64,000 nt of DNA from the NCBI GenBank assembly GCA_024195585.1, contig SWBL01000038.1:62001-126000 (forward strand). The letters run 5' to 3'. A program made the translations under genes and the position numbers. The notes under the pieces were generated by a model. It was not told the DNA's origin and searched no databases. It was given only the letters and a program-made list of their open reading frames with translations. Positions within the stretch are counted from its first letter, which is position 1; every line of letters starts with the position of its first letter. The stretch comes from Aureobasidium sp. EXF-3400 (Eukaryota > Ascomycota > Dothideomycetes > Dothideales > Saccotheciaceae). Positions 23,731 through 33,991 of the stretch are shown here, piece by piece.

Positions 23731-24677
23731 ATGTCTTTCCGCGCCCTCTTCACCGCTGGCCTCGCTGCCTTTGCTCCCCTGGCCTCTGCCTACACAACTC
23801 CTAAGGGTGACCCTACTGGCAACGCCATTTATGAGCCTGGTCTTAACAGCATCGTCCCTGTCGGCAAGCCTTTCACAATTACCTGGGAACCCGACACTAA
23901 GGGCACGGTTTCTCTTGTCCTTCTCCACGGTCCCTCGACCAACTGTGTACCTATCCATACCATCGTCGAGGGCATCAACAACACTGGCAGCTATGACTGG
24001 ACTCCTGACACCAGTCTTGCTCCCAACAAGACATACTACGGCATTGAGTTGGTTGTCGACGGCACTGGACAGTACCAATGTACGCATAAACATCACAAAA
24101 ACTATGCAATGCAATTTTGACATGTTTTCAAACAGACTCGACTCAATTCGGTATCTCAAACGACGAGTACAAGGGATCCAGCTCCAGCGCTGGCGCATCT
24201 ACCGCACCTGCCACCACGACCCCCATTGTGAACATCAAGACCCCTGTGTCTGCCCAAGCAGTCAGCGCCTCAGACGCCGTTTCCTCCGCCGCATCCTCAG
24301 TCTCCTCCGTTGTCGCCAGCGCTTCCAGCTCTGTCGCATCTCAAATCTCGTCTGCCTCTTCCAGCGTTGCCTCTGGCATGTCCTCTGCTTCCGTAAGCCA
24401 CGAACCTATCTTCGCATACACTTCGAGCACATTCACTAATGCAACTCTTTCTCAGTCTGCTGTTTCTAGCCACCACAGCTCTGCCTCTGGTTCTGTCTCT
24501 AGCGCCATGAGCTCCATGAGCACAGCCACAAAATCTGCCAGCAGCTCCGCTTCTTCAGCTTCCAAGAGCGCTTCCAGCTCTGCTAGCCCCACTGCTTCGA
24601 CTGGCGGTGCTGCTGCCATCAATGCCGGATTCGGCGGTCTTGCCTTTGCCGCTGGTGTTGTTGCTATGGTTCTGTAA
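23731..24677 (+). CDS. Kre9/KNH-type Ser-rich GPI-anchored wall protein
   Basis: Three exons: 23731-24079, 24136-24392, 24456-24677, 275 aa. Signal peptide MSFRALFTAGLAAFAPLASA; a Kre9/KNH-type beta domain follows at about 30-125 (VPVGKPFTITWEPDTKGTV, GSYDWTPDTSLAPNKTYY). Then comes a roughly 130-residue Ser/Ala/Val stalk and a C-terminal hydrophobic tail (GGLAFAAGVVAMVL) preceded by small residues, the GPI-anchor pattern. Expected at the plasma membrane or cell wall. The second intron (24393-24455, GTAAGC..CTAAT..CTCAG) is 63 nt, in frame and free of stops, so retention would give a 296-aa isoform. Confidence 0.88.
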
Positions 24678-25842
24678 AGTAACACGATTGTGTGTATTGT
24701 TCATGTTTTGGGCCTGGGATATATCTGCTCCAAACAACAAAAACGGCGTGGCGAGTATAATGTCTTGCTGCGCTTTGTATGGGGTTTAACGCGTAGGACA
24801 TCTTCTTCTTTTTGTTTTACCATTTCAAGGAAGGGCTTGATGTCTACTTTGGATGGGCGCTTTGTATAATTCGAATGCACGCTTCACGGCCTATGATTTA
24901 TTGTCCATTTCTTTCTTTTTTTTTTTTCTCGGTTCACGACTCTCTTCCCACTACACCGAGACCAACACCACTCACCCTCTTCCACACTTGATTCGGCCTT
25001 TCCGTGACTTCTCTTGCGTCTACCACGTCCTTTGTCCACAGATATAGTGCTCTTAGAACGTGCTCTACGGGAATACCTCAAGAGGGGTAATAGAGACACG
25101 CCTGACACGCCTGCCGGTCATAACGGTGGAGGGGGCTTTTATTCCCTGTGGCTTGCAGCACAGTGCAACACGTAAACGGTTCTTTGGTCACAAGAGCTTC
25201 TTTCTTCCAACGGCTGGTCAGGGAGCTGCATGACGCGTTTGTGCAGCTAGACTTGACCAGCAGTTTCTCTTCCCTTGTATATGTGGAATAATTGGGGGTT
25301 TTGGGGGGATTTTTTCCCACTACGTCCAACATGGGCGATGTGGAGATGTGAGGAGTAGTAATTCTGGATTTTCCAAATTCATATTTTTCTATATTGTTGC
25401 AAGAGAGTCACATATGAACTGTTGGCAAAATTGGCGCGAGGGAAGGTCTTGCGTTTCTGTGATAGTTTTGGTATTTCTTTTCCATGCCATTGCTTGAGCC
25501 AGAAGAAGAGACGCTGTCTGGCTTCTCGACTCGAGGCTAATGCTGTGTGTTCTACATACTTGTGTTCTTGGTATAATCTATATACAAAAATGCCATGTCT
25601 TTCATGTTACTGCCTTGCAGTTTTGCTTCCGTCCCATGATCCGATAAAAAAAAAAAAAGGGTATTGTGACTAAAAGATGTCTCGAGGGTGGTCCTTTCCC
25701 CCAAAATCCATCTTTCAACCCTTTGAACAGAAAACGCCAACGCTAGGAGAAATCAAATAGGCACTTCGCAGACCAAACCTTGGTTCCCAACATAAGGTCT
25801 GGCTGCATAGACAGGAGCAGACGTATACTGGTACTCTTCGCT
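24678..25842. other. Convergent 3' spacer
   Basis: Between the stops of the KNH gene and the AA11 LPMO. Holds homopolymer runs (T12 near 24907, A12 near 25647) and no supported gene. Confidence 0.4.
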
Positions 25843-27465
25843 CTACGAAGTAGCAACCAACACGTTGTTCTCACACTGCACACCAGCAGCGGTACCGCCC
25901 ATGCCAAACCACACGAGATCATTGCACATGTTGAAGCCACCGGTGCCCGAACACTGCAAGTCTCCGTTCTCAGGGCATGCGCCTTGGCCAGAGGGATATG
26001 CGATGCGGTCGTCGCGGTAGAAACCAGCGGGCGAGTCGGCTTGCTGGGCATATTGCTTTGTGGATGAGGAGTAAGGCGAGAAAGAGGGCACGCAGGTGGC
26101 GCCGTTGGAGAGGGTGCGGGCGTCGCGGTATACCCATGAGGTTTGGCCGTTGGAGTACATGGTGCTGTCGCAGGTCACCCAGTTTGTGGCTGAGGTGCAG
26201 ATGAAGGTGCCGGGCACACAGGGGAGGTAGGTGGAGAGGTCTGCGGTGGCGTACTCGGTACTGGGGTCGACGGGTGCTGAGGAGGCTGCTGCCGAGGAAG
26301 CTGCTGCGGAAGCTGAGGCAGAGGCAGAGGCAGAGGCAGAGGCAGAAGCAGAAATGACAGTGGTCTTAGCTGTAGAGCCGGCGGTGGTGTAAACAGTGAG
26401 GGTCACGTCTGAAGGGCAGTCGTCCGAATCAGAGCCAGAGGAGGAAGATGAGGGCAGAGGTGTGGAAACTGCTGAAGTCTTGCCGGCGTTGTGAACGGAG
26501 GACAAGGTAACCGAGGTCGATGCGGTGTTCTTGCTGCTGACACTGCTCTGGGCAGGAACAGCAGACGAGGTAGATTGCTTGACGCTGGTTGCAGAAGTCT
26601 TGGCCGTGGTCTTCAAAGTGGTAGGAACTTGAGTCGACGAAGAGGAAGAAGCAGCAGCGGTCTGAGCGGTCGAAGGTGAGGATCCAGAGTTTCCACCCAC
26701 AGTAGCAGTCTGGGGCTCAGAAGTGTCGCTGAGGTACTTGTAGGTCTGTCCGAAAGGCATGGGAGCGTCGCAGACGCCGGGGTTTGAGCTTGCAGGACTC
26801 GAACTAGTAATCTTGCCACCGTATTGGACCTCTGGACCAGGCTCAGGGTACACAGTATCGTCGCCTTCAACGGTTACACAGTCGTTGATACCAGCAAGGT
26901 TGGCCTTCCAGATGAAAGGCAGAGCCTCGAAAGTGTCAGTGTCGCGCTTTGACGCCGAAGAGCCTTGAATGGAGACGGTTGCGCAGTTCATGTAGAACTC
27001 GCGGTTTCCAATCTCGTTCTGCCAGCTCCAGGCAAATAGAGCATCTCCATCAGGCGCATAAGAAGGAATGGTAAAGTCATAAGTCGACGTCAGAGGACAT
27101 CCTCCCATCATAGACTTGATGACTCTGAAAGTTGCGCCGTTGTCGTAAGAAAGCGAAAGCTGACATGAACCACCGCCATGGGTGGCAGAGCCGGTGAGAG
27201 TCATGTTGTAAGTCGAACCAGCAGAGTAGGTAATGACAGGAACGAAAGGTCGATCATTCTGATAGCCTTTGCAAGGGAAGTTTGAGCCATCGGCTAGAAG
27301 TGGTGAAGTCATACTGTAGTCAATGATGTTGTAGCTATTCTCAGGGTTATATTTGCTGTGAAGGGGATAAGGCCAGCTCATCTCCATGTGTCCCAGCGCC
27401 TGAGATGCCAGCGAAAGAAGCGCACCCGTCACCAGGACGGAGCGCGTTGACTTTGGAACAGGCAT
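25843..27465 (-). CDS. AA11 lytic polysaccharide monooxygenase with X278-like C-terminal module
   Basis: Single exon, 540 aa. Signal peptide 1-25 (ends SQALG), so the mature protein starts with His26 ([12 protein letters not shown]), the first ligand of the copper histidine brace. The second is His96 in [10 protein letters not shown], and the axial Tyr is in NREFYMNCA. The AA11 domain spans about 26-220. A Ser/Thr/Ala linker of roughly 190 residues follows. The C-terminal module at about 415-540 ([22 protein letters not shown]-type Cys pattern, [13 protein letters not shown]) resembles the X278 module of other AA11 enzymes. AA11 enzymes oxidatively cleave chitin. Whether this one acts on self wall or on prey/host chitin cannot be told. 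Confidence 0.93.
   Translation of the reverse strand: MPVPKSTRSVLVTGALLSLASQALGHMEMSWPYPLHSKYNPENSYNIIDYSMTSPLLADGSNFPCKGYQNDRPFVPVITYSAGSTYNMTLTGSATHGGGSCQLSLSYDNGATFRVIKSMMGGCPLTSTYDFTIPSYAPDGDALFAWSWQNEIGNREFYMNCATVSIQGSSASKRDTDTFEALPFIWKANLAGINDCVTVEGDDTVYPEPGPEVQYGGKITSSSPASSNPGVCDAPMPFGQTYKYLSDTSEPQTATVGGNSGSSPSTAQTAAASSSSSTQVPTTLKTTAKTSATSVKQSTSSAVPAQSSVSSKNTASTSVTLSSVHNAGKTSAVSTPLPSSSSSGSDSDDCPSDVTLTVYTTAGSTAKTTVISASASASASASASASAAASSAAASSAPVDPSTEYATADLSTYLPCVPGTFICTSATNWVTCDSTMYSNGQTSWVYRDARTLSNGATCVPSFSPYSSSTKQYAQQADSPAGFYRDDRIAYPSGQGACPENGDLQCSGTGGFNMCNDLVWFGMGGTAAGVQCENNVLVATS
26317..26352 (-). repeat. Hexanucleotide microsatellite in AA11 linker
   Basis: Five perfect GGCAGA units and one imperfect unit, encoding Ser-Ala dipeptides in the linker. 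In-frame length change is expected between strains. Confidence 0.85.
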
Positions 27466-29750
27466 GTTTAATGCGGTTGTTGTTTATGTGTGTCTGTTTT
27501 TGCGTGTTGTGCCAAAGAGAAGAAGTGAGTGAGTGAATGTGTTGTCAACCAGGAAAACAAGCGAGCGTGTAGCAGGGTGTGACTGAGTGACCAGAAACAA
27601 GAAGAGAGTGGATGGACGACCAAACAAAAGGGCCAAGAAATGCGATGGCTGAATGCTTTACTTATACCATTATATCGAACTCCTTATTGAATCCAGCCAT
27701 TTTTTCCTCTTCCCTTCGCACGTTCGCTCAAGCAAGGTACGTTAAAGGGTCATGGGAAAACGGCTTTCCCAATACGCTACCGATGGTTGTCACAGGGAGA
27801 CAGATAGAAGCCGTGACCAACGAAGCCGTTGTTCGCGGCTCTTGCAGTGACCTCGAATCATCTACCAGCCTTATCTCCTTCGCAGAACAATTCCTGATCA
27901 TTTTCGCATGCATGGCCTTCACATGATGTATTGTTGTTGACTTGTCTGCCTGTGATTTGTGAGACAGCAGACAAAAGAGGCGTGTTTCAAAGGGGGTGGG
28001 TGTGGTTCTCAGGAGCAAGACCCGGACAAAAGTTTCAACGGTCGACCCTATGCTGTGCAACCGTTGCGCGATACTGCTGCAAGGAGTGAATTTTTGTGCT
28101 CTCTGACGCGTATAGGGAGTCAAAGTAAAACGTGAATAGAAAGCATGAACAAAAAAAGATCAAGCGGACAATCGCGATGCGCTCGATAGTCAAGCAAGCC
28201 TCGCGACGCGACCAGACTTATCATGCGACTTACGTGCAAACTCTCGCCAGTACTTACGATGGTCATCAAGCATTGAGCATCTCGGTGAAGAGATGCGGGA
28301 TATGCTTTTCTACATACCGCCCATTGTCACTCCTGACCTGGATGACTCTAGACCCAGTGCCTCGGCTTCGTCGTAGTACCCCATTCCATGGTTGCTCACT
28401 CCCTTGCTCTTCAAACAAGATTCGACCCATCTTGTGCTCTTTGTCCAAAGCGTCCATTGTTCCCCTCGTTTCCATCCGGCACATTGTTTCTCGCAAAGGG
28501 CGCATCGATAGGCTTCGACTCCGGATTTTGTTTGAGCGCTCGACAAAAACGGCTTTACAACAACGAGAATGACGAGGATTCTAGACGACGGTGACGACAA
28601 CAGACGATAGCGACTCGGTGTATCACAGGCGACAGCGAAGGGCCGATGGTTCGATAGACGGGATTTGCGTCGTTGTCCAGCCACGCAGCGCAACCGGGAT
28701 AGGCATCTTCATTACCAACGTCTATCGTCGAAGCCAAACGGCTTGCCTATTTCGAGTCGCAATGGAGCATTTCGTTCTTCTGTCGTCGCGGAGATGCGAA
28801 CGTATGTTCGTCTAAATTGTCAGTGGGTAAAGGCGACACGAGGAGATGGTATGGGTTGGAGAGGTGATGGAGGAACTCTTTGGTGAGACATTGGTCCGTG
28901 CTGTCCGGCATTGGTTTAACCTCCATCGCTCCTTCTCGAGTCTTCTACCTCACATATTATCTTCTCGGTGTGCGAAAATCCATCGCAACCTGAAACTTGA
29001 TCTGTTCATCATAGTGGATAGCCGATGCCCGAGATGCAAGGATGCACAAACGTCTCCAAGCAAGACTCCTGAGCCATCTCTGGTACCTCGAGCAACATCG
29101 CCACAACTAACTTCTTGAATTGAGTGCTCTTATGCATCTCGGATTACCAGAGGGTAACCAGATCTACGAGAGTTTATGGATGCTCGGTGCAGCAAAAGAC
29201 GTAGGAACAAAGTACTGGGAATCAGGCTTGACTCTGGACAAGAAAAACGGGACTGGTGTTGAATGCTTGAAGGTCATCTTCCCAGGTTTGACTTCCATCC
29301 GAGTGGTTAGTACATCTGCGGCATCACAGTCCTGGTTTCTGCTCGCCTTTTTACAATGGGTACCGTATCCCGTGAAGTATAAGTAATGCCAAGGTTTGTG
29401 GTATAGGACATCCCCACCGCCAAGGTCTGCAACCCCTCGTGCACAGCATTGGCGTACATGATGATACCGCGCTTGACCTGCTAAGCCACGGTATATGGGT
29501 TAACAATCGTCTGATGTGGGGACATTTGAGGTTCGGTATGGAGATATATGGAGAAGATGGCTGGAGAATCTTTGCACTTGCAAGGTTTCTATGCCTTGGC
29601 TCCCCCAGCAGCTGACCATGATCTGTCGATGTTGAGATGGAACGGCAAATAATACGGCACCGACGCTTCTTGCTCGAGATGAATTGTATAACTAAGTTAG
29701 TTCCTCCGTCATAAACTACCACACAGCTGCCAGTTATCACGATCATAAGA
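27466..29750. other. Long spacer without supported genes
   Basis: About 2.3 kb between the start of the AA11 gene and the GH3 pseudogene. Frames of up to about 145 codons occur (for example 28132-28572 plus), but composition and absence of motifs speak against them. Part of it may be old decayed coding sequence. Confidence 0.35.
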
Positions 29751-31658
29751 ATGCATACACCATCTCTATCATGGAGCCGTTTGCTCTTCCCTGTTCTCTG
29801 CCTATCGCCTTGGGTTTCAGCAATTTGATGCTCCTCATGTAACACCACTCCATCCACACCTCAAGATTCGACAATTCTTCCCTACTTGGACCCTTCTCTC
29901 TGCATTAAAGATCGCCTCGATGACCTGCTCTCTCGCATGACTCTTGAAGAAAAGGCAGGTCAACTCTTCATCAAACAGATCTCCGCTGGCATTAACGGCA
30001 CAATCGACAACACAACTACCGTCCTCGACGGCACCAGAAACCTTACCACCGCACTCCTGATAACGGAAAAACTGCTTTCGCATTTCAACGTCAACAACGC
30101 GAGATCTGCAAAGCAAATGGCAGAATGACATAATGAAATTCAGGAGCTTGCTTTACAGACACGACTCGAGATCCCTGTAACCATCGCTAGCGACCTCAGA
30201 CATGCGTTTGCCGATACGGTGGGCAGCTCCATCGCTAGTGGCCAATTCTCCTAGTTTCCCGAAAGTTTGGGGATTGCGGCGTTGAGGGATCCAGTGCTTG
30301 CGGAACTTTACGCTACCATTGTGAGGGAGGAGTATTTGGCTGTGGGTATCAGATCTGCCCTTCAACCTCAGATTGACGTCGTGACCGAGCCACGCATGGC
30401 AAGGAGCGGACGAACCTTTGGCGAAGACGCGAACTTGACTGCATCTATGGTGGTCGCACTGATCAAGGGCTTCCAAGGCCCTGAGTTGGGCCTGACCTCG
30501 GTCACAACAGTCACGAAACACTTCCCTGGCGCTGGACCAGCTAGAAATGGCAATGACTCGCATTTCGCTACTGGAAAGGACAACACTTTGGCGATTTCCT
30601 CGATTACCATTTGATACCATTCAAGGCAGTGATTGCGGCTGGTGGGCGCCAGATCATGCCATCCTATGCCCGTCCAATTGGTACCAAATATCCGGAAGTC
30701 GCCTTTGGATTCAACAAACCCGTCATCACTGGTTTGCTTCGCGAAGAGCTGGGCCTTAACGGCATTGTAGTCAGTGACTGGGGCCTGATCACCGACGCAG
30801 AAATCATGGGAGTAATAGAACCAGCACGCGCCTGCGGTGTCGAAAACACCACCGAGCTCGAACGCGCAAAAATGGTTCTCGATGCTGCGTCGACCAATTC
30901 GGTGGCGAGATACGCACAGAGTTGCTCGTTCGACTTGTCAACGAAGGTCAGATCCCCGAGTCGCGACTTGATGTCTCTGTTCGCAAACTGCTGGAGGAGA
31001 AATTCATGCTCGGTCTTTTCGACAAGCGATTTGTGGATCCAGAGGCTGCGGAGAGAGTAGTTGGAAACCCTTGCTTTGCGCGCATTGACAATGAGACTCA
31101 GAGACGTGCATACACGCTCTTGACGAATAATGCGAATATCCTTCCCCTACGTCCTAAGGATGGCGCGAAGTTTTTCGCTCAAGGTTTCAATGCCTCGTAC
31201 CTTGAAGCCCGCAACCTGACTGTCGCAGACTCACCCTCGGAAGCAGATTTCCGTTTCTTGCGTCTCAGAACTCCCTGGGAAGTCAGAGGCTCTCCCTTCC
31301 GCCAGCGATACCTGAGGGACGCCTCGATTTCAACGAGACCGAGAAAGCTGCTCACTCTGCTTTCTTCAAGGCCTGTCCCACCATCGTGGACATGCTTCTC
31401 GATCGGCCAGCTGTGATACCAGAGATTGCTGAAGAGGCTGCTGCACTGTTTGGACATTATGGCGCTAGTGTTGACGCTTGTTTGGATGTCGTGTTCAAGA
31501 AGGATGGATGGAAGCCTGAAGGTAAACTGCCGTTTGACATGCTGAGAAGCATGAAGGCTGTGGAAGCACAGGTCGCTGAAGTGCCTTTCGATACCGAGGA
31601 CCCTATGTTTGAGTTTGGGCATGGGCTTAGCTATAACAGGACTGCTTTGTGTGGATAA
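29751..31658 (+). pseudogene. Broken secreted GH3 glycoside hydrolase
   Basis: A complete GH3 layout is readable across three frames. It starts with a signal peptide (ATG at 29751, MHTPSLSWSRLLFPVLCL), then LSRMTLEEKAGQLF, IPVTIASDLRHAF, the VTKHFPGAGP motif, the nucleophile region NGIVVSDWGLITD, the second domain with AVIPEIAEEAAALFG, and the usual end FEFGHGLSYN. Lesions are TGA at 29826, TGA at 30126 (where Trp is expected before HNEIQELA), TAG at 30252, and frameshifts near 30588, 30890 and 31310. Each shift moves the frame the same way, as single-base deletions would. No splice pattern repairs them. Substrate was probably a beta-glucoside or related sugar. Confidence 0.88.
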
Positions 31659-32067
31659 AAGGACGGAGTAAAGACAGCGAAGGATAAATCTCAATCATGC
31701 TTGGGCCCAGGAAAAGCTTTGAACAGTAACTAAAGCATCTTTCAGGATGTCAAGGGGCAATGACAATCGAAACTCAAGTTCGCGGTATCATTGTCGGTTC
31801 AGATGGCTTGTACAAGCTGCGACTCTGTCTCCAAAGTATTTGACTACCAGACCAGATTTTGCTTCTAGTCTGGCGCACTGGTGCATCGCAACATTGAACA
31901 TGATTGAGAAGCATATAACGTAGTTGAGGATTGTTTCAGTCTGGTGAAGGGAAGTCGTCACTTCTCTTTGGAGATGATGTTTTGAACAAGTCACTCAAAA
32001 GTTCTATGGGATGCACAAAAAATGGGATATGTCAGGGTGTTATGGACAATACCTGGCCAACGATCGA
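31659..32067. other. Convergent spacer
   Basis: Between the end of the GH3 pseudogene and the stop of the aminotransferase. Nothing recognised. Confidence 0.3.
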
Positions 32068-33435
32068 TTAGAGCGGGACAGCAGGTTGCTCGTGGTCACC
32101 ACCCAATTTACTGTGAGACTTCAACACCTCGCCAAATGCGGCATCGAGAATCTGCAGACCCTCCTCGATCTCCTCGGCAGATACAGTTACAGGCGGTGCT
32201 AATCTGAAGACACCACCCATCCCAGGAAGGTTTACAATGTTGCATGAGAGACCGAGAGCCATGGCCTTGTCAGAGACTACTTGCCCGATGTCAAGACCGG
32301 GCGCTTTGGTCTCAGGATCTGAGATGATTTCGATGCCTTGGAAGAGACCACGTCCTCGGAGATCTCCGATGCACCAGTATTTCTTCTGAAGTTTTTCAAG
32401 GCCTGCTCGGAGTTGAGCGCCGCGTTCGCTGGCGCGTTCGCAGATGTTGTCGCGCACCACGATCTCGAGAACTTTGTCTCCAACTGCTGCTGTGAGAGGG
32501 TCGTTCAGATGAGTGGTGAGCCACAAGAAGCGCGCCTCGCGACATCCTCTTTCAATCTCAGCTGTTGTGGTCACAGATGCCAAGGGCAAGCCGCAGCCTA
32601 GGGTCTTGGAGAGAGCAAGGATGTCTGGCACAATACCGTCTCTCTGAAAGGCGAACATCTGTCCAGTACGTCCGACACCGGTCTGCGCTTCATCCAGAAT
32701 GAGGAGCATATCCCTCTTCTTGCATTCTTCAGCCATGCGCTTGAGGTACCCAACAGGAGGGTCAAGGATACCACCGGTAGAGAGGATTGGCTCCATGATG
32801 AACGCAGCCAACGAGCCCACGCTTTGACGATCAATCATTGCCCAGCCATACTCCAATTCGGTCTCCCAATCATAAGAACCATCGGCTTTCTTGAAGGGTG
32901 AGCGATAAGGGTATGGCGCGGGAAACGCTAGTTGACCAGGCATTGCCGGACCGCCAAATTTACGTCCTGCCGAATATGTGGCCGATCCAGAGCCTGAAGT
33001 AAGTCCATGGTAGCTAGCGGTGAAGGCGACGATTTCGAACTTTCCAGTGTAGCATTTTGCCATCTTGATGGCAGCCTCGGTCGACTCAGAGCCTGTGTTG
33101 AGGAAGAAAGATTTCTCCAGAGGTGCAGGAAGCAGACTGGCCAAGCGCACCGCTAGATTGACAACTGGCTGAGTGATCATATTGCTGAGCAAATGATCGA
33201 GTTCGCCAACGTGTTTCCGAACGACCTCGACAATTTCGGGATGAGAGTGTCCAAGAAGAGAGCTCATCTGACCAGAGGTGAAGTCTAGAATTGATCTACC
33301 GTCCGCATCGTAAAGTCTTGTACCTTGAGCCTTCGTAATAATGACTGGTGAAAATGGAACACCAGTATGCATGAGATGCTTGTCAGCATTGTCCCAAAAG
33401 GTGCTTTCCGCAGTTGGTTCGGTCTTGGAGATCAT
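32068..33435 (-). CDS. Class III aminotransferase, 2,2-dialkylglycine decarboxylase type
   Basis: Single exon, 455 aa from MISKTEPTAES; an earlier in-frame ATG at 33486 would add an unlikely hydrophobic leader. PLP residues are present: Asp249 in LILDEAQTGVGRTG and the Schiff-base Lys277 in ALSKTLGCGLPLA. The dialkylglycine decarboxylase signature LDFTSGQMSSLLGH holds Gln56, the position of the glutamine that promotes decarboxylation in the bacterial enzyme; DRQSVGSLAAFIMEPILS and the Arg in GVFRLAPP also fit. The active-site Trp next to the HG motif is Tyr here (SYHG). Expected reaction: decarboxylation-dependent transamination of dialkylglycines such as 2-aminoisobutyrate (Aib) to a ketone, with pyruvate as acceptor. 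First gene of the 32-40 kb block. Confidence 0.88.
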   Translation of the reverse strand: MISKTEPTAESTFWDNADKHLMHTGVPFSPVIITKAQGTRLYDADGRSILDFTSGQMSSLLGHSHPEIVEVVRKHVGELDHLLSNMITQPVVNLAVRLASLLPAPLEKSFFLNTGSESTEAAIKMAKCYTGKFEIVAFTASYHGLTSGSGSATYSAGRKFGGPAMPGQLAFPAPYPYRSPFKKADGSYDWETELEYGWAMIDRQSVGSLAAFIMEPILSTGGILDPPVGYLKRMAEECKKRDMLLILDEAQTGVGRTGQMFAFQRDGIVPDILALSKTLGCGLPLASVTTTAEIERGCREARFLWLTTHLNDPLTAAVGDKVLEIVVRDNICERASERGAQLRAGLEKLQKKYWCIGDLRGRGLFQGIEIISDPETKAPGLDIGQVVSDKAMALGLSCNIVNLPGMGGVFRLAPPVTVSAEEIEEGLQILDAAFGEVLKSHSKLGGDHEQPAVPL

Positions 33436-33558
33436 TTTGTGAGAGAGAAGTAGATGGATAATGAACGAGAACAGTATCCTACACAAGATTTGAGCTGTGT
33501 TATAGAAGAGATGGCGAGCTCACAAGACTCAAGCCATGGATGCGGGAAGGTGCCATTG

Positions 33559-33582
33559 CCGCGGGGGCATAGTTTCCCGCGG
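33559..33582. promoter_or_regulatory. Paired CCGCGG sites in aminotransferase / regulator promoter
   Basis: Two CCGCGG palindromes at 33559-33564 and 33577-33582, 18 bp apart, 124-147 bp before the aminotransferase start in the divergent spacer 33436-33991. Abutting CGG half-sites are a plausible target of a Zn2Cys6 dimer. The same hexamer recurs at 38244 in the other divergent promoter of the block. Confidence 0.4.
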
Positions 33583-33991
33583 AAAATTTTGGGCGCGGAG
33601 AAGACGACTGCTTACCCTATCGGCCAGTGCAGAATCTCGGGAACGCAAGATGAGCTGCAACTCCTCGACACAGAGGCGGCTAGGTAGGATCTTGTACATG
33701 TTCGATGACACTTGTGGTCGGAACGAACGCTCAGGTGGAACACGTCCGTTGCTTGTAAAGGAGGATACAATACTCGGCGGCAACCAAGTGTGGGGGTTTT
33801 GGCAGAGCCCGATGTCATCCCGGACAGGGAGTTGTTATCTCTGCTGGGAGCTGTAAACACCTCCAACTAATTGCTGCTGGACTGCGACGTTGTCTTTCGA
33901 CAATGGGAGTCGCGAATGACCTCACGGAAAATCCTTGACTGTCGGCGGCCCTCTCTGTCTCCAGCAACGAGCTTTTCATATCCAAGCAGTC

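Noticed and set aside
28132..29386. Open frames of 75-146 codons between the AA11 gene and the GH3 pseudogene
   Set aside because: Composition is unlike protein, no motif is recognised and the frames overlap each other on opposite strands.
33436..33486. Upstream start (MCRILFSFIIHLLLSHK) for the aminotransferase
   Set aside because: The added leader is hydrophobic and unlike the family start; MISKTEPTAESTFW fits the usual N-terminus.
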